41,394 bases of DNA from CAZEAN01 sp964510225 (lineage in GTDB: Bacteria; Planctomycetota; Planctomycetia; Isosphaerales; Isosphaeraceae). Of the stretch, positions 33,801-41,261 are shown one piece after another. A model generated the notes under the pieces. It was not told where the DNA came from, did not search any database, and was given only the letters and a program-made list of their open reading frames with translations. Position 1 is the stretch's first letter. Every line of letters begins with the position of its first letter. Both the position numbers and the translations under genes were made by a program. The DNA is taken from positions 1-41,394 of the forward strand of contig CAZEAN010000051.1 of the NCBI GenBank assembly GCA_964510225.1, written 5' to 3'.

Positions 33801-36800
33801 TCGCCCACCCTGCTCCCGAATCAAGCCCACATAAGCGCCGAATGCCTGTGCCACCAAGTGGTCCTGATCCGCCGTCACTCGATCTGACTTGACCTCCGCA
33901 TCCTGGGACTCCAGACGGTCAAGCTCAGATTCGAAACGCTTCGCGTGCAGTTGCCAAGCAAGATCGAACGCATCTTGTTTCTCGACTGAAGGGTCAAGAT
34001 GCCTCAGCATTTTCGATGCAGTCCGAGCGCGAACAAAAGGAGTCCCCCAGACAAGTAAATTGCAGAGTGCATCTACGGTAGATTCCGGAATCGACCAGCG
34101 TGGACGATCTCCCCGTTCATTTAGTAATCGCGTCACCTCCGTCCGAAAACGGAGGTGATCTGCTGCATGTTGCAAGGCATCCGCAGCATCGAGTCGAATC
34201 CGTGGTGAGCGACTTGCGAGTGCTGTCAAGAGTCGCGATGCCCCGGAACTCTTTGATCCCTTAAACTCCCGAGCAAGGAGCAGCAAGAAGGCCCTCGATC
34301 GTGCAGCAGGCTTTGAATGATCAAGGGTGTTGACGATCGTGTCTTCGCCGGCGGCACCCAACGCTGCGGCAACAGCAAGACGATCGCCCACACCGACAAC
34401 TTTGGCCCCATCGTCAGAGTCAAGTAACGGAGCGAGGCTCGCATCACCATTCATCGCCAGACCCATCGCGATACGGTACTTGACTTCCGGGTCTGTATGA
34501 GCCAGTGCTTCGCGTACTAGACCCTCTCGATCACTGGAGTAAGACCATGCCAAGACTCGCGCCGCCCCCTTACGGAGCGAGGCTTCGTTACTCTCTAGAA
34601 GAGGTAAGACGGGTACGATCGCATCGGGATCACCAAGCTCGGCCAAGGCATCGAGGGCATCCGCAGCAACCGTTCTCCATTCCTCTTTACGTTCCGTTTC
34701 TTGCGGTTCTGGCATTGTGGCTAACGTAACCATCGGCCCCAGGACGGCTTGATCCCCAAGTCTTGCTAGGGTTTTTCCAGCTCGGACGCACACATCCGAT
34801 GCCGGCGAGGTCAGTGCTGTTGCGATTGCAGTATTGGCACCCACATCGATGAGACCGTCAAGTGCAGCGAGACGGACAGTACGGTCGGAATCCTCGACTG
34901 CCGTCGCCAGAACGGCTTGAGCTCCGACACTACGTTTTTTGACAAGCCCCGCGATCGCCACCAGTCGCAGATCAGGATAGCGCGAATTCAAGGCTGCTTC
35001 GAGGGGTTCGAGACCCCGACTCTTCTTGGTGACAAATTGAAAGGCGTCGAGCCTAAGTCGTTCGTCGGGATCGTTGAAACATTCGAAGAGGAGGTCCCAA
35101 ACCCATGGTTCATTTGACTGCGCCATTAGCTCGGTCAGGATCTCTCGGCGTATCTCTTCATGGATACAGCGTCGACCGAATCGGAGTGTGGCAGCACTAC
35201 CGCCGAAGAGCTGTAGATTCAGGAGTGCTTTGAAACTCTCTGAACGAACTTCACTCGCCGGGTCATTGAGGGCACGGAGCAGGAGCTGTCCTGTGGCTTG
35301 ATCAGATGACGTTGGAGGCTTCCTACGGATCTCATCCAGAAGGATCTGGAGCCCCCGACGCCGGACATCGAAGCTGGGTGCAGTAAGTCCTGCCTCAGCG
35401 GCTTGCAAGGGCTCCTTTTTGAGGAGTAACGCGAGGCCACTGAATGCGGCGTCACGAACACTTGGAGACTGATCTGCCAGGAGTGAACGGAGACGATCCA
35501 CCGAACGAGGGTCGCCAAGTGTTGCGAGTGCCCTGCAGACTTCAACTCGAGCCGTCTCATCCTCCTCGCGACTAAGCTGGAGCAGTAGTCCAAATGCGCG
35601 ACGATCTCCCAACACCGCAAGAGCGCGCGCTCCAAGGATCGCTGTGTCGACAGCACGACTCGCGGAGGCATTGAGGAGCAAATGAATGTCAGCTTCGCTC
35701 CAGGATGGAGGATCATCCTGACTGCCCTTCGTTTTCTTTTTGGTAGCCGTCTTGGAGCGACCACCCGTGGCCTTTGCTTTCTGCGACGACCCTTCGAAGC
35801 CAGCCTCGGCTTCAAGCTCCGATAACTGTCGGTCTAATTCAGGATCTCGATCGCGGAGGACCGCCCCAAGTAGGGGGCGAGACCGGATCATCAAGAGAGC
35901 CGCCACACGACGAACTTCTGCATCAGCTTCTTCAGCCTGTCGTCGCAGTGCTATAGCAACTTGCGGATCATCTAGCAACCCTCGGTGGAGTAATCGGAGC
36001 AAAGCCCAACGGCGGAGATCAGCCGATTGTGATTGGAGTGCCGTCAGATTGGCTTCAGCAGGCTTGCTTGGATCAACGACCTCAAGCGTTTCACCTGCCG
36101 TCCGTCGGACTTCCCATTCGTGCGCATCAAGTGCGGAAAGGAGACGATCGAACGCTTGATCCTGACGCTGAGCTAGTACCCCGAGTGCTTCGACAGCTCG
36201 TCGACCGATATCAGCCTTCCCTGACTTCAAGGCAAGATCGATGGGGCGAAGATCTTCCTCTCCCAGACGCTCACGAAGACCATCGAACGCAAGAACTCGG
36301 GCCGCCTCATCTTGATGGCTCAGCAATCCTTCAAGTAATGGAATCGCGCGAGGGATTGATGACGACACCACACGACGGACTGCATCGAGTCGAAGTGACG
36401 AATCTCTGTCATTTCTTGCGTGCGCGGCGAGGAGTTCGAGTGATTTTGTATCGCCGAAAGTCGCGAGTTCGGTGATTGCGGTCTCACGACGTTTAGGATC
36501 GTCCCGGCTAAGCTCGTGAGAGGCCCGTTGATTTGCATCGAAGTATCGGGCGGTTGGATCACCAAACTTGCCAGCAGCATCAAGTGCAATGAAACGGAGG
36601 ATATTGTCCTGTCCTACAGAGACCAACCGGGGGCGATCGTGGACGGTGACGATCGCGAGGGTCCGCAGCTTTGCAACACCTTCTCGGAGTGCTGCGGGTC
36701 GACCACCACCCGTTCGCGCCCACGTCTTCACAACGCCATCACTTGAGGCTGTAATGAATCGATCACCAGGAGCCCAGACGATACTCATGATCGGCTCGTC

Positions 36801-37475
36801 GTGGGTATAGCTCTTCCCCTTGTCCTCGGGCTCGAGAGTCCCGCGCGCGTGTGTCGTGTACAGTTTCCGATCCCCTCCTGCTGAGAGAAAACGAAGTTCA
36901 TCAGGCTCAGTCAGGAGTGCCGTTACTGGACCGTTGTGGATTCTCCGAGCATCACTGAAGGCATAATCCTCGCGTTGCTCCGACTGATAGACAGTAACCT
37001 CCCCCGACTGGGTACCAATCACAAGCCAGACCCCACTCGGATCACTCGCTAGCTTCGTCACATCACTTGAAAGTTCCAGTGTCTGTACAACATGAGGTTT
37101 CTTTCCTTCTTGCTGTACAATTGCAACATGGGAACCGTATCCAACCGCGAGTCGCGTTTCCGAAAGTGTTGCAAGTGCAACGATCGGAGTCGAACCGAGG
37201 GCGACGGTTTCCCTCACTTTCCCGCCGGATCGATCTCCCTGAAACAAATGGCCTGTCGAACCCCCGACGAAGACTCTCTCTCCGACCAATACAATCGAAC
37301 GGCCACTTCCTTGGGGAAGGGGAGTCGCTTCGAGTTTTCCCGACTCCGGATCAAGACAGTAGAGTGATGTTGTCTGACCTTCGGGATGTTCCGTCACAAA
37401 ATAGAGGTCTCTCCCTGTAGCATAGATTGCTTGAATCTCACCTCGGTAAGTCAGATATTTCTCGGTTAGATTCAT
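30864..37475 (-). CDS. Giant WD40-HEAT repeat scaffold protein, retron-associated
   Basis: A 2203-aa protein. Residues about 1-300 form a WD40-type beta propeller (repeated hydrophobic strand, G-x-x-D/S-G turns, and blades ending in TW or VY). From about 320 to near 2190 there are dozens of HEAT/PBS-lyase-like repeats, seen as D-x-x-x-R-x-x-A-x-x-A-L units about 30 residues apart. Two Lys-rich linkers interrupt the solenoid at about 570-590 and 1230-1250, and an acidic Asp/Glu stretch lies at about 1960-1990. No enzyme motif is visible. A protein- or nucleic-acid-binding scaffold is likely, and the basic linkers could touch DNA or RNA. Its start overlaps the upstream stop by 4 bp (ATGA) and the next gene starts 3 bp after its stop, so it is the middle of a tightly coupled three-gene unit. 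Confidence 0.9.
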   Translation of the reverse strand: MNLTEKYLTYRGEIQAIYATGRDLYFVTEHPEGQTTSLYCLDPESGKLEATPLPQGSGRSIVLVGERVFVGGSTGHLFQGDRSGGKVRETVALGSTPIVALATLSETRLAVGYGSHVAIVQQEGKKPHVVQTLELSSDVTKLASDPSGVWLVIGTQSGEVTVYQSEQREDYAFSDARRIHNGPVTALLTEPDELRFLSAGGDRKLYTTHARGTLEPEDKGKSYTHDEPIMSIVWAPGDRFITASSDGVVKTWARTGGGRPAALREGVAKLRTLAIVTVHDRPRLVSVGQDNILRFIALDAAGKFGDPTARYFDANQRASHELSRDDPKRRETAITELATFGDTKSLELLAAHARNDRDSSLRLDAVRRVVSSSIPRAIPLLEGLLSHQDEAARVLAFDGLRERLGEEDLRPIDLALKSGKADIGRRAVEALGVLAQRQDQAFDRLLSALDAHEWEVRRTAGETLEVVDPSKPAEANLTALQSQSADLRRWALLRLLHRGLLDDPQVAIALRRQAEEADAEVRRVAALLMIRSRPLLGAVLRDRDPELDRQLSELEAEAGFEGSSQKAKATGGRSKTATKKKTKGSQDDPPSWSEADIHLLLNASASRAVDTAILGARALAVLGDRRAFGLLLQLSREEDETARVEVCRALATLGDPRSVDRLRSLLADQSPSVRDAAFSGLALLLKKEPLQAAEAGLTAPSFDVRRRGLQILLDEIRRKPPTSSDQATGQLLLRALNDPASEVRSESFKALLNLQLFGGSAATLRFGRRCIHEEIRREILTELMAQSNEPWVWDLLFECFNDPDERLRLDAFQFVTKKSRGLEPLEAALNSRYPDLRLVAIAGLVKKRSVGAQAVLATAVEDSDRTVRLAALDGLIDVGANTAIATALTSPASDVCVRAGKTLARLGDQAVLGPMVTLATMPEPQETERKEEWRTVAADALDALAELGDPDAIVPVLPLLESNEASLRKGAARVLAWSYSSDREGLVREALAHTDPEVKYRIAMGLAMNGDASLAPLLDSDDGAKVVGVGDRLAVAAALGAAGEDTIVNTLDHSKPAARSRAFLLLLAREFKGSKSSGASRLLTALASRSPRIRLDAADALQHAADHLRFRTEVTRLLNERGDRPRWSIPESTVDALCNLLVWGTPFVRARTASKMLRHLDPSVEKQDAFDLAWQLHAKRFESELDRLESQDAEVKSDRVTADQDHLVAQAFGAYVGLIREQGGRSYQAASAPNSKKRTKAKKGNTKRKQIAPDPEAIRVRCLAIDRLTQLASQHSGFATDAPSVFIRALSDPHQSVRFLAFDQLQALKYDPAKLGAEALAAGHTDVGVKGLEVLSGASTDMEAGSAVLKQVMMTRKDELAIKAAELLRKRLGTVPVASLGMEASFESLRSLSISWLAEQPNEEEAARDVLRRGLDSRYAANRHQVARALATKKDPVAFEALVQQLQEANDRNAEVKIIRAFEELGDPRASAVLLDRIENDQSGTTDPNRLLSAVARFRHLADVDHLFRLLTEQAKWRGGVFRALLAISGYDAIKSILQQDRILDDEAIERAEAALDRFDAKDLPPRRDELVVRLFERCLDLDALDLVQELLPIARWSPTTSIDPHLSRLTTHSDDAIRQKAVGALAWRLRWRNGPVDPLIQLLQHPDHTTEFIAAEGLALGGRHEGTNVLLAAIDFFEDLPLRRRAVRALGMLEDPQALDRLLKLASDPGHALQGEAVEAIGRLGRTSKRDQVLRLLLRYSRSGEQSLTSQALNGLSFLNVPEAWERLREIVQEQSPFSLQVIQLLSSNNDPATRDLLLGMIREFDSNRSRIAGLPMVLFGSARKLFDLGSLEPDIAGLRGLSGSWLIDPIAWNRVKERHQLTGELPLDRVRDRGTVADLFRILDGCSADVADALEALLIQQDDLPIAEARQGLRSESSAVVRVSARIVAAAQDPKAGPVLAEVLPKWLTIWSDTRASDQLPKHDEDDWDIDDEEADEEESSSPLLAERSECLERLIRAAGRVSVAVEELIRIVTMHEGDSLFKTIRMGAVEALVELPKPTLAVFEALESLATGTEATLRRLAADALVRLDPDRVVEIADSLLTDPYSFARVSEEHRPVLGDRIRLASSRVQEQGLVIPALVASGDYGAMADVLKTPESTEAARLGAVEGLASLASEAAESVLLSTATSETQDEEIRKAAWRGLRRSKRARRRSPDSLTNAS

Positions 37476-40400
37476 GAACTTGCCTCCACTTCGGAGTCGT
37501 TCATTGTTGCAAGATCAGGGTAGCGGTGACGAATCCGGGTTAGCGCGACAAGACAGGCATCATGCTCACTCTTTCCATGGGAACCCATAAACTCCACAAT
37601 CGGCGGTAATGCGTAACGGGCAAACTCACTTTCCTCGAGCGCCAAGTCTCTCAAGGTCTCTACCACAGCCAACTTGGCCTTTCGATTGGAAAGTGGTTGC
37701 AGTCTCTGAAATGCGGGTGTTGCTAGATCGTTTTCACTATTGGGCTGCGCTGCAGAACGACGACGAGGAGGAGGTCCAGGGGGCAACTCGAAGAGGATCC
37801 GACGGAGGAGATCGGCGAGGCTCGTTGGTGTTGCGGGTGGTGCCACGGGCCGAGCCGGTGGACCAGTGCCTTGTGATTGTTGTCGAGCGATGGCTTTTTT
37901 ACGAGCAGTTGCTCCGACTGTTGGCTGAGGCAAACTAGATGGTTTCCAATCCTTCGTGATCCCACGATCCCTGTACAAGGACCAGATTGCACGGATCACG
38001 AAGGCCCGGACCATCCGATCAGGACTCTCAGCAAGATAATAGAGTTGATCAGGAACCTGAAGTCGAGGTGATCGATCGATCAGCTTCATCCCTAGAGCAC
38101 GGACCTCATCATCGGCAGATTCGCAGAAGCGATAAACTGATTCCGGGGTCAGCGCGTCTTGATCGATTCGATAGCCTCGGTGCTCTGGGGCGTCATCGGC
38201 TAGCAAAGCGTCGGCAACGAACCGACGGACCTCACTGTGTGGTGCTTCGGCGAGCTTCACGAGTGACTGACCGGCCGGTTGCCAGCGACCGAACTCATAC
38301 TTGGCAATTGTTAACGCAAACGACCGGAGTGGTTCGCGAGTTTCAAGAAAGAGGGGCTCGAAGCGCTCAAATGTCAAGAATTCGGCAGGTATTTCAGCAC
38401 CAGGATCAACCGGTCGATCAGTCTCGTCGAGGGCGATTCCAGGATGGTGTCGCTTGATGTAACGTCGGGCGAACTGACCAAGTCTGGCATCCTCCGCACC
38501 ACCAGCAATCGCCATCTTCCAGAGATTCTCACAGCCGCTGGCCGTACTGTCTGCAGAGGCTTGTTGTTGCTCCCCTTTGAGCATCCGAAGGAAGGCGGTT
38601 TCTGAGATGATCCGGATGTTGCCCCCCTCTGCGTTGACTTGTTCCGCCTTGACCTGCTTCGAGCCTTTCTTTCCTTGCCCGTAAAGCGCTGACCCTTCAT
38701 CACCGATGACGAGATAGTGCAGCTTGGTATTAACGCTCGACGCCACAGAACCCCCCGCTTCCCTGACCTTACCCTCTGCTTCTTTGCGTGGCATCGTCGC
38801 CATCTTGCCTGTGAAGATGAAGGACTCACCACCGAAATCGACGGCACCCTCAGCTTCTGCACTTTCTTCCGCTAACACCACGTTGGCCGCACTCTCTTCG
38901 ACTGTCGCGAAATCGGCCGGGATAAACCCCTTAATCATCACTTCGACCGCAAAATTGTGATAGTGCGGCTCCGTGCGCTTCACCAACTTGAGGAGCCATT
39001 CATAACCCAAAACACCGGGTGTAAAGCGTCGGACGTCTTGGAGCCACCCGAGTACCTCTTCAGCGCGACTCTCATCAAAGCGAACAAACTTGGCCCAGGT
39101 CCGCTTGGACTCACGAACTCCTCTGATAAAAGGATGGGCATCCCAATCCGGGTGGTAGGCCAATGCCTTCAAGAAATCGAGCGAAATCGCTTCTGTTTTG
39201 AGACGGCCTTCATTAATCCACTGAGTTACATCATAGCCAGCTTCCGGAAGCAGGAAGAGCCGTTGCAGGAAGTCGGAGTTGAGCTGGTTAGGATCCAGCT
39301 TTCCGAGTTGGCCAACGGCGTAATCAGTGAGTTCGTAAAAGTCTTCCTCTTCCTCGAATTCAACCGTGTCCAAGCGATCCAGCAATCCCTGGAAGTACTC
39401 AGCGCCGAGTTTGTTCCTGGGATGCAATTGTTCAAGCAATTTCTGGGCAAATTCGAATACCTCGTCGTTTTTTGAGAAGAGACGATCGGCAAACCATTCT
39501 GGTGTCAGCTCGTTGGACCCGAAGTGCTTCCGGATAGCTTGGGCAGCCAACGTGTGCCCATAGCGGGTCTCCAGGAGCTTGCCCCAAGACTCCAGGCCAA
39601 TCTCCTTCCGGGGGTCACGCTCACCGAGCAAATCGGCAGCGAGCTTGCGGACATCCTCCGCCGAATTGTTCGCAAGCTGGACCAACTTCTCTACAGTAAG
39701 GTCACGCGCAAAAACACGCGCATACCCTGCTGCATAAGTCCGCGCTGAGTTGGAGGGAGAGTCGAGGAGTCGGAGTACGGGTTCATGTAACCGCAACTCA
39801 CGGAATCCGGCTTGCTCAAACTTGGGAACGTTGTTGAGGATCCAGATGACAAAGTCGTGCGTCACCCGACTCGGAACCGCGATCAAACGTGCGACCCACT
39901 CCGGCTCCACTTCACGAAGCTCAGCCCGGAAGTCCTGTCGGAGGGCGTGGGCGGCGAACTCTCGGACGGGTTCGCTCCGCGCCCGTTCCAAGAGTCCGAA
40001 CAAAGGCCGTGGCGTTCGTCGCCATGCTTCTGGGAATGCCCGTTGTTTGATCGGGTCCCGCTTTCCTGAGAATGAAACCGACCGTCCACCCGACTGAGCT
40101 AGCTTGCCGAAGAGGATTTTGTTGTAGACCCACGTCCGGACATTTCCTGGGTACGCCGAAACAACCTCGTCGGAGTACTGTGCCAGGACGGCCGATGCCG
40201 CATCAGGATAGGCCACGGGAAGCCGTTGACCAATCCGTCGGAGGTAACGCCAAGCACGACGGACCATATAACCCATCGTAAGCCGACTAATCGGGGCGGG
40301 ATTCGTTGCATGGGCTTGATCAAGCCGGACCGTAATTGCTCCGAAGATTTCGAGATCGCCCTTTTTTTCTGCTTCCTTATAGATCCGCTTAATGGCACGC

Positions 40401-40786
40401 CAAGGGCCGTATGTCAGCTTGACTTTCTCAATGATCCGGATCAGGCAGGATCGTGCAAACGGCGAATCTTCCTTCCAGAGGTTGAGGATCAACTCATGAA
40501 GCCTGAGGCGATCGGGCAGGGGAGCTTCTGCATCGTCTGCTTCCAAAGCCTTCAGTCGCTCCAACCGTTCTACGCGCTGGACGTCGAGTGGTTTCTTCCG
40601 GAATCCTTTGGAACGGATTTCCTCCAGGAAACGTTCGAAGGTGGGAGCCCCCTCGCGGATCGGCTGTTCCGGTTGGGGGTCTGGCTGCTGAGCAATCAGG
40701 ATGACGAGATCGACAACCGCAGGGTCTCTGAACTGCCAAGCGCGGCGAGCATCGTTGAGTGTGTAGTGCAAAGCCACGCGAAGCAT
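37472..40786 (-). CDS. BRCT-containing HEAT-like repeat protein, retron-associated
   Basis: An 1104-aa helical-repeat protein with one embedded BRCT domain at about 648-737. FIFTGKM, the Gly-Gly turn in AGGSVASSVNTKLHYLVIGD, and the terminal SETAFLRML are the BRCT strands and last helix. BRCT of this type, as in NAD-dependent ligase or PARP1, binds phosphorylated ligands or DNA ends. Both flanks are alpha-helical: about 100-640 and 760-960 have HEAT/ARM-like units (SEVRRFVADALLADD and similar), followed by a Pro-rich linker near 990-1040. No catalytic motif is seen. It is the first protein gene after the retron ncRNA, whose predicted 3' end lies 44 bp upstream of this ATG, and its stop overlaps the next gene by 4 bp. 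A role in sensing msDNA or broken DNA is inference. Confidence 0.9.
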   Translation of the reverse strand: MLRVALHYTLNDARRAWQFRDPAVVDLVILIAQQPDPQPEQPIREGAPTFERFLEEIRSKGFRKKPLDVQRVERLERLKALEADDAEAPLPDRLRLHELILNLWKEDSPFARSCLIRIIEKVKLTYGPWRAIKRIYKEAEKKGDLEIFGAITVRLDQAHATNPAPISRLTMGYMVRRAWRYLRRIGQRLPVAYPDAASAVLAQYSDEVVSAYPGNVRTWVYNKILFGKLAQSGGRSVSFSGKRDPIKQRAFPEAWRRTPRPLFGLLERARSEPVREFAAHALRQDFRAELREVEPEWVARLIAVPSRVTHDFVIWILNNVPKFEQAGFRELRLHEPVLRLLDSPSNSARTYAAGYARVFARDLTVEKLVQLANNSAEDVRKLAADLLGERDPRKEIGLESWGKLLETRYGHTLAAQAIRKHFGSNELTPEWFADRLFSKNDEVFEFAQKLLEQLHPRNKLGAEYFQGLLDRLDTVEFEEEEDFYELTDYAVGQLGKLDPNQLNSDFLQRLFLLPEAGYDVTQWINEGRLKTEAISLDFLKALAYHPDWDAHPFIRGVRESKRTWAKFVRFDESRAEEVLGWLQDVRRFTPGVLGYEWLLKLVKRTEPHYHNFAVEVMIKGFIPADFATVEESAANVVLAEESAEAEGAVDFGGESFIFTGKMATMPRKEAEGKVREAGGSVASSVNTKLHYLVIGDEGSALYGQGKKGSKQVKAEQVNAEGGNIRIISETAFLRMLKGEQQQASADSTASGCENLWKMAIAGGAEDARLGQFARRYIKRHHPGIALDETDRPVDPGAEIPAEFLTFERFEPLFLETREPLRSFALTIAKYEFGRWQPAGQSLVKLAEAPHSEVRRFVADALLADDAPEHRGYRIDQDALTPESVYRFCESADDEVRALGMKLIDRSPRLQVPDQLYYLAESPDRMVRAFVIRAIWSLYRDRGITKDWKPSSLPQPTVGATARKKAIARQQSQGTGPPARPVAPPATPTSLADLLRRILFELPPGPPPRRRSAAQPNSENDLATPAFQRLQPLSNRKAKLAVVETLRDLALEESEFARYALPPIVEFMGSHGKSEHDACLVALTRIRHRYPDLATMNDSEVEASS

Positions 40787-40830
40787 CCTTGTCCGTTATG
40801 CAGCAACCTGTGGTTACGGGATCAGACAGA

Positions 40831-41081
40831 ACCGGAGGGAGTGTCTACCACAAGACCTGGGACATCGATGGCTCTCCGACTCGCCGATCCGGGACACTAG
40901 TTATCTCCGGCGGAACCGCGACTGGCGCGGTTGAACCAGACCCGCCGGAGATAACTAGTGTCCCGGATCGAGAAGCGAGTCTGAAACAGCCATCGTTGTG
41001 TTGTGTGAGGTACTGATTCCGAGAACGACGCTACGCCGCTCCGGTGCCGAAGCACCAAGCTAGACGACAACTCCCTCTGGT
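40831..41081 (-). ncRNA. Retron msr-msd non-coding RNA, copy 1 (complete)
   Basis: Read on the minus strand the elements come in retron order. a1 (41081-41061) pairs with a2 (40847-40831): ACTCCCTC/GAGGGAGT, GGT/ACC and TAGAC/GTCTA, with one mismatch and a 4-base bulge. Right after a1 is TAGC, so the branching G would be 41060. The msr then has a hairpin GGTGC-UUCG-GCACC (41056-41043) and a second one with a UAG loop (41041-41021). The msd follows as one interrupted stem: 7 bp (40994-40988 with 40873-40867), 7 bp (40981-40975 with 40884-40878), a perfect 28 bp (40969-40942 with 40913-40886), a 9-base one-sided bulge, then 7 bp capped by a 5-base loop. The order and TAGC junction match Ec86-type retrons. 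It is the presumed template for the RT at 26673-27968. Confidence 0.85.
40853..40886. repeat. Direct repeat, copy A (34 bp)
   Basis: This 34-bp block recurs without mismatch at 41287-41320, offset by 434 bp. It covers the base of the msd stem on its 3' side in minus-strand RNA. Identity stops where the variable middle stem begins. Confidence 0.95.
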
Positions 41082-41261
41082 ACTGGACTGTTGAGTGATG
41101 AGAGCGGTCCTCACCACCATGTTCGAGTGAAACTCACAGATTGATACGGTATTTTTGTGCACTGTGACACAAGAGCCGAATGAGTTTCAGAAAAAGAGCG
41201 GCAATCACTGGAATCGATCGCGTTTGGTGATTACCCACGCGATCGATTCCAGTGCATTACC
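41082..41261. other. Spacer between tandem retron RNAs with a perfect 17-bp hairpin
   Basis: The dominant feature is a perfect 17-bp inverted repeat, arms 41206-41222 and 41238-41254, with a 15-base loop that contains an inner GGT/ACC pair. The outer flank pairs imperfectly for about five more bases. On the minus strand it lies just after the a2 region of ncRNA copy 2 and is followed, about ten bases later, by CTTTTTC. This could make it a terminator or an RNA 3' end for copy 2. Between the hairpin and copy 1 a minus-strand TATCAA (41146-41141) could be a -10 box, but no good -35 is visible. Confidence 0.6.

Noticed and set aside
40759..41016. Plus-strand frame of 85 codons crossing the retron RNA.
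   Set aside because: It arises from the inverted-repeat sequence of the RNA; there is no ribosome site or homology.
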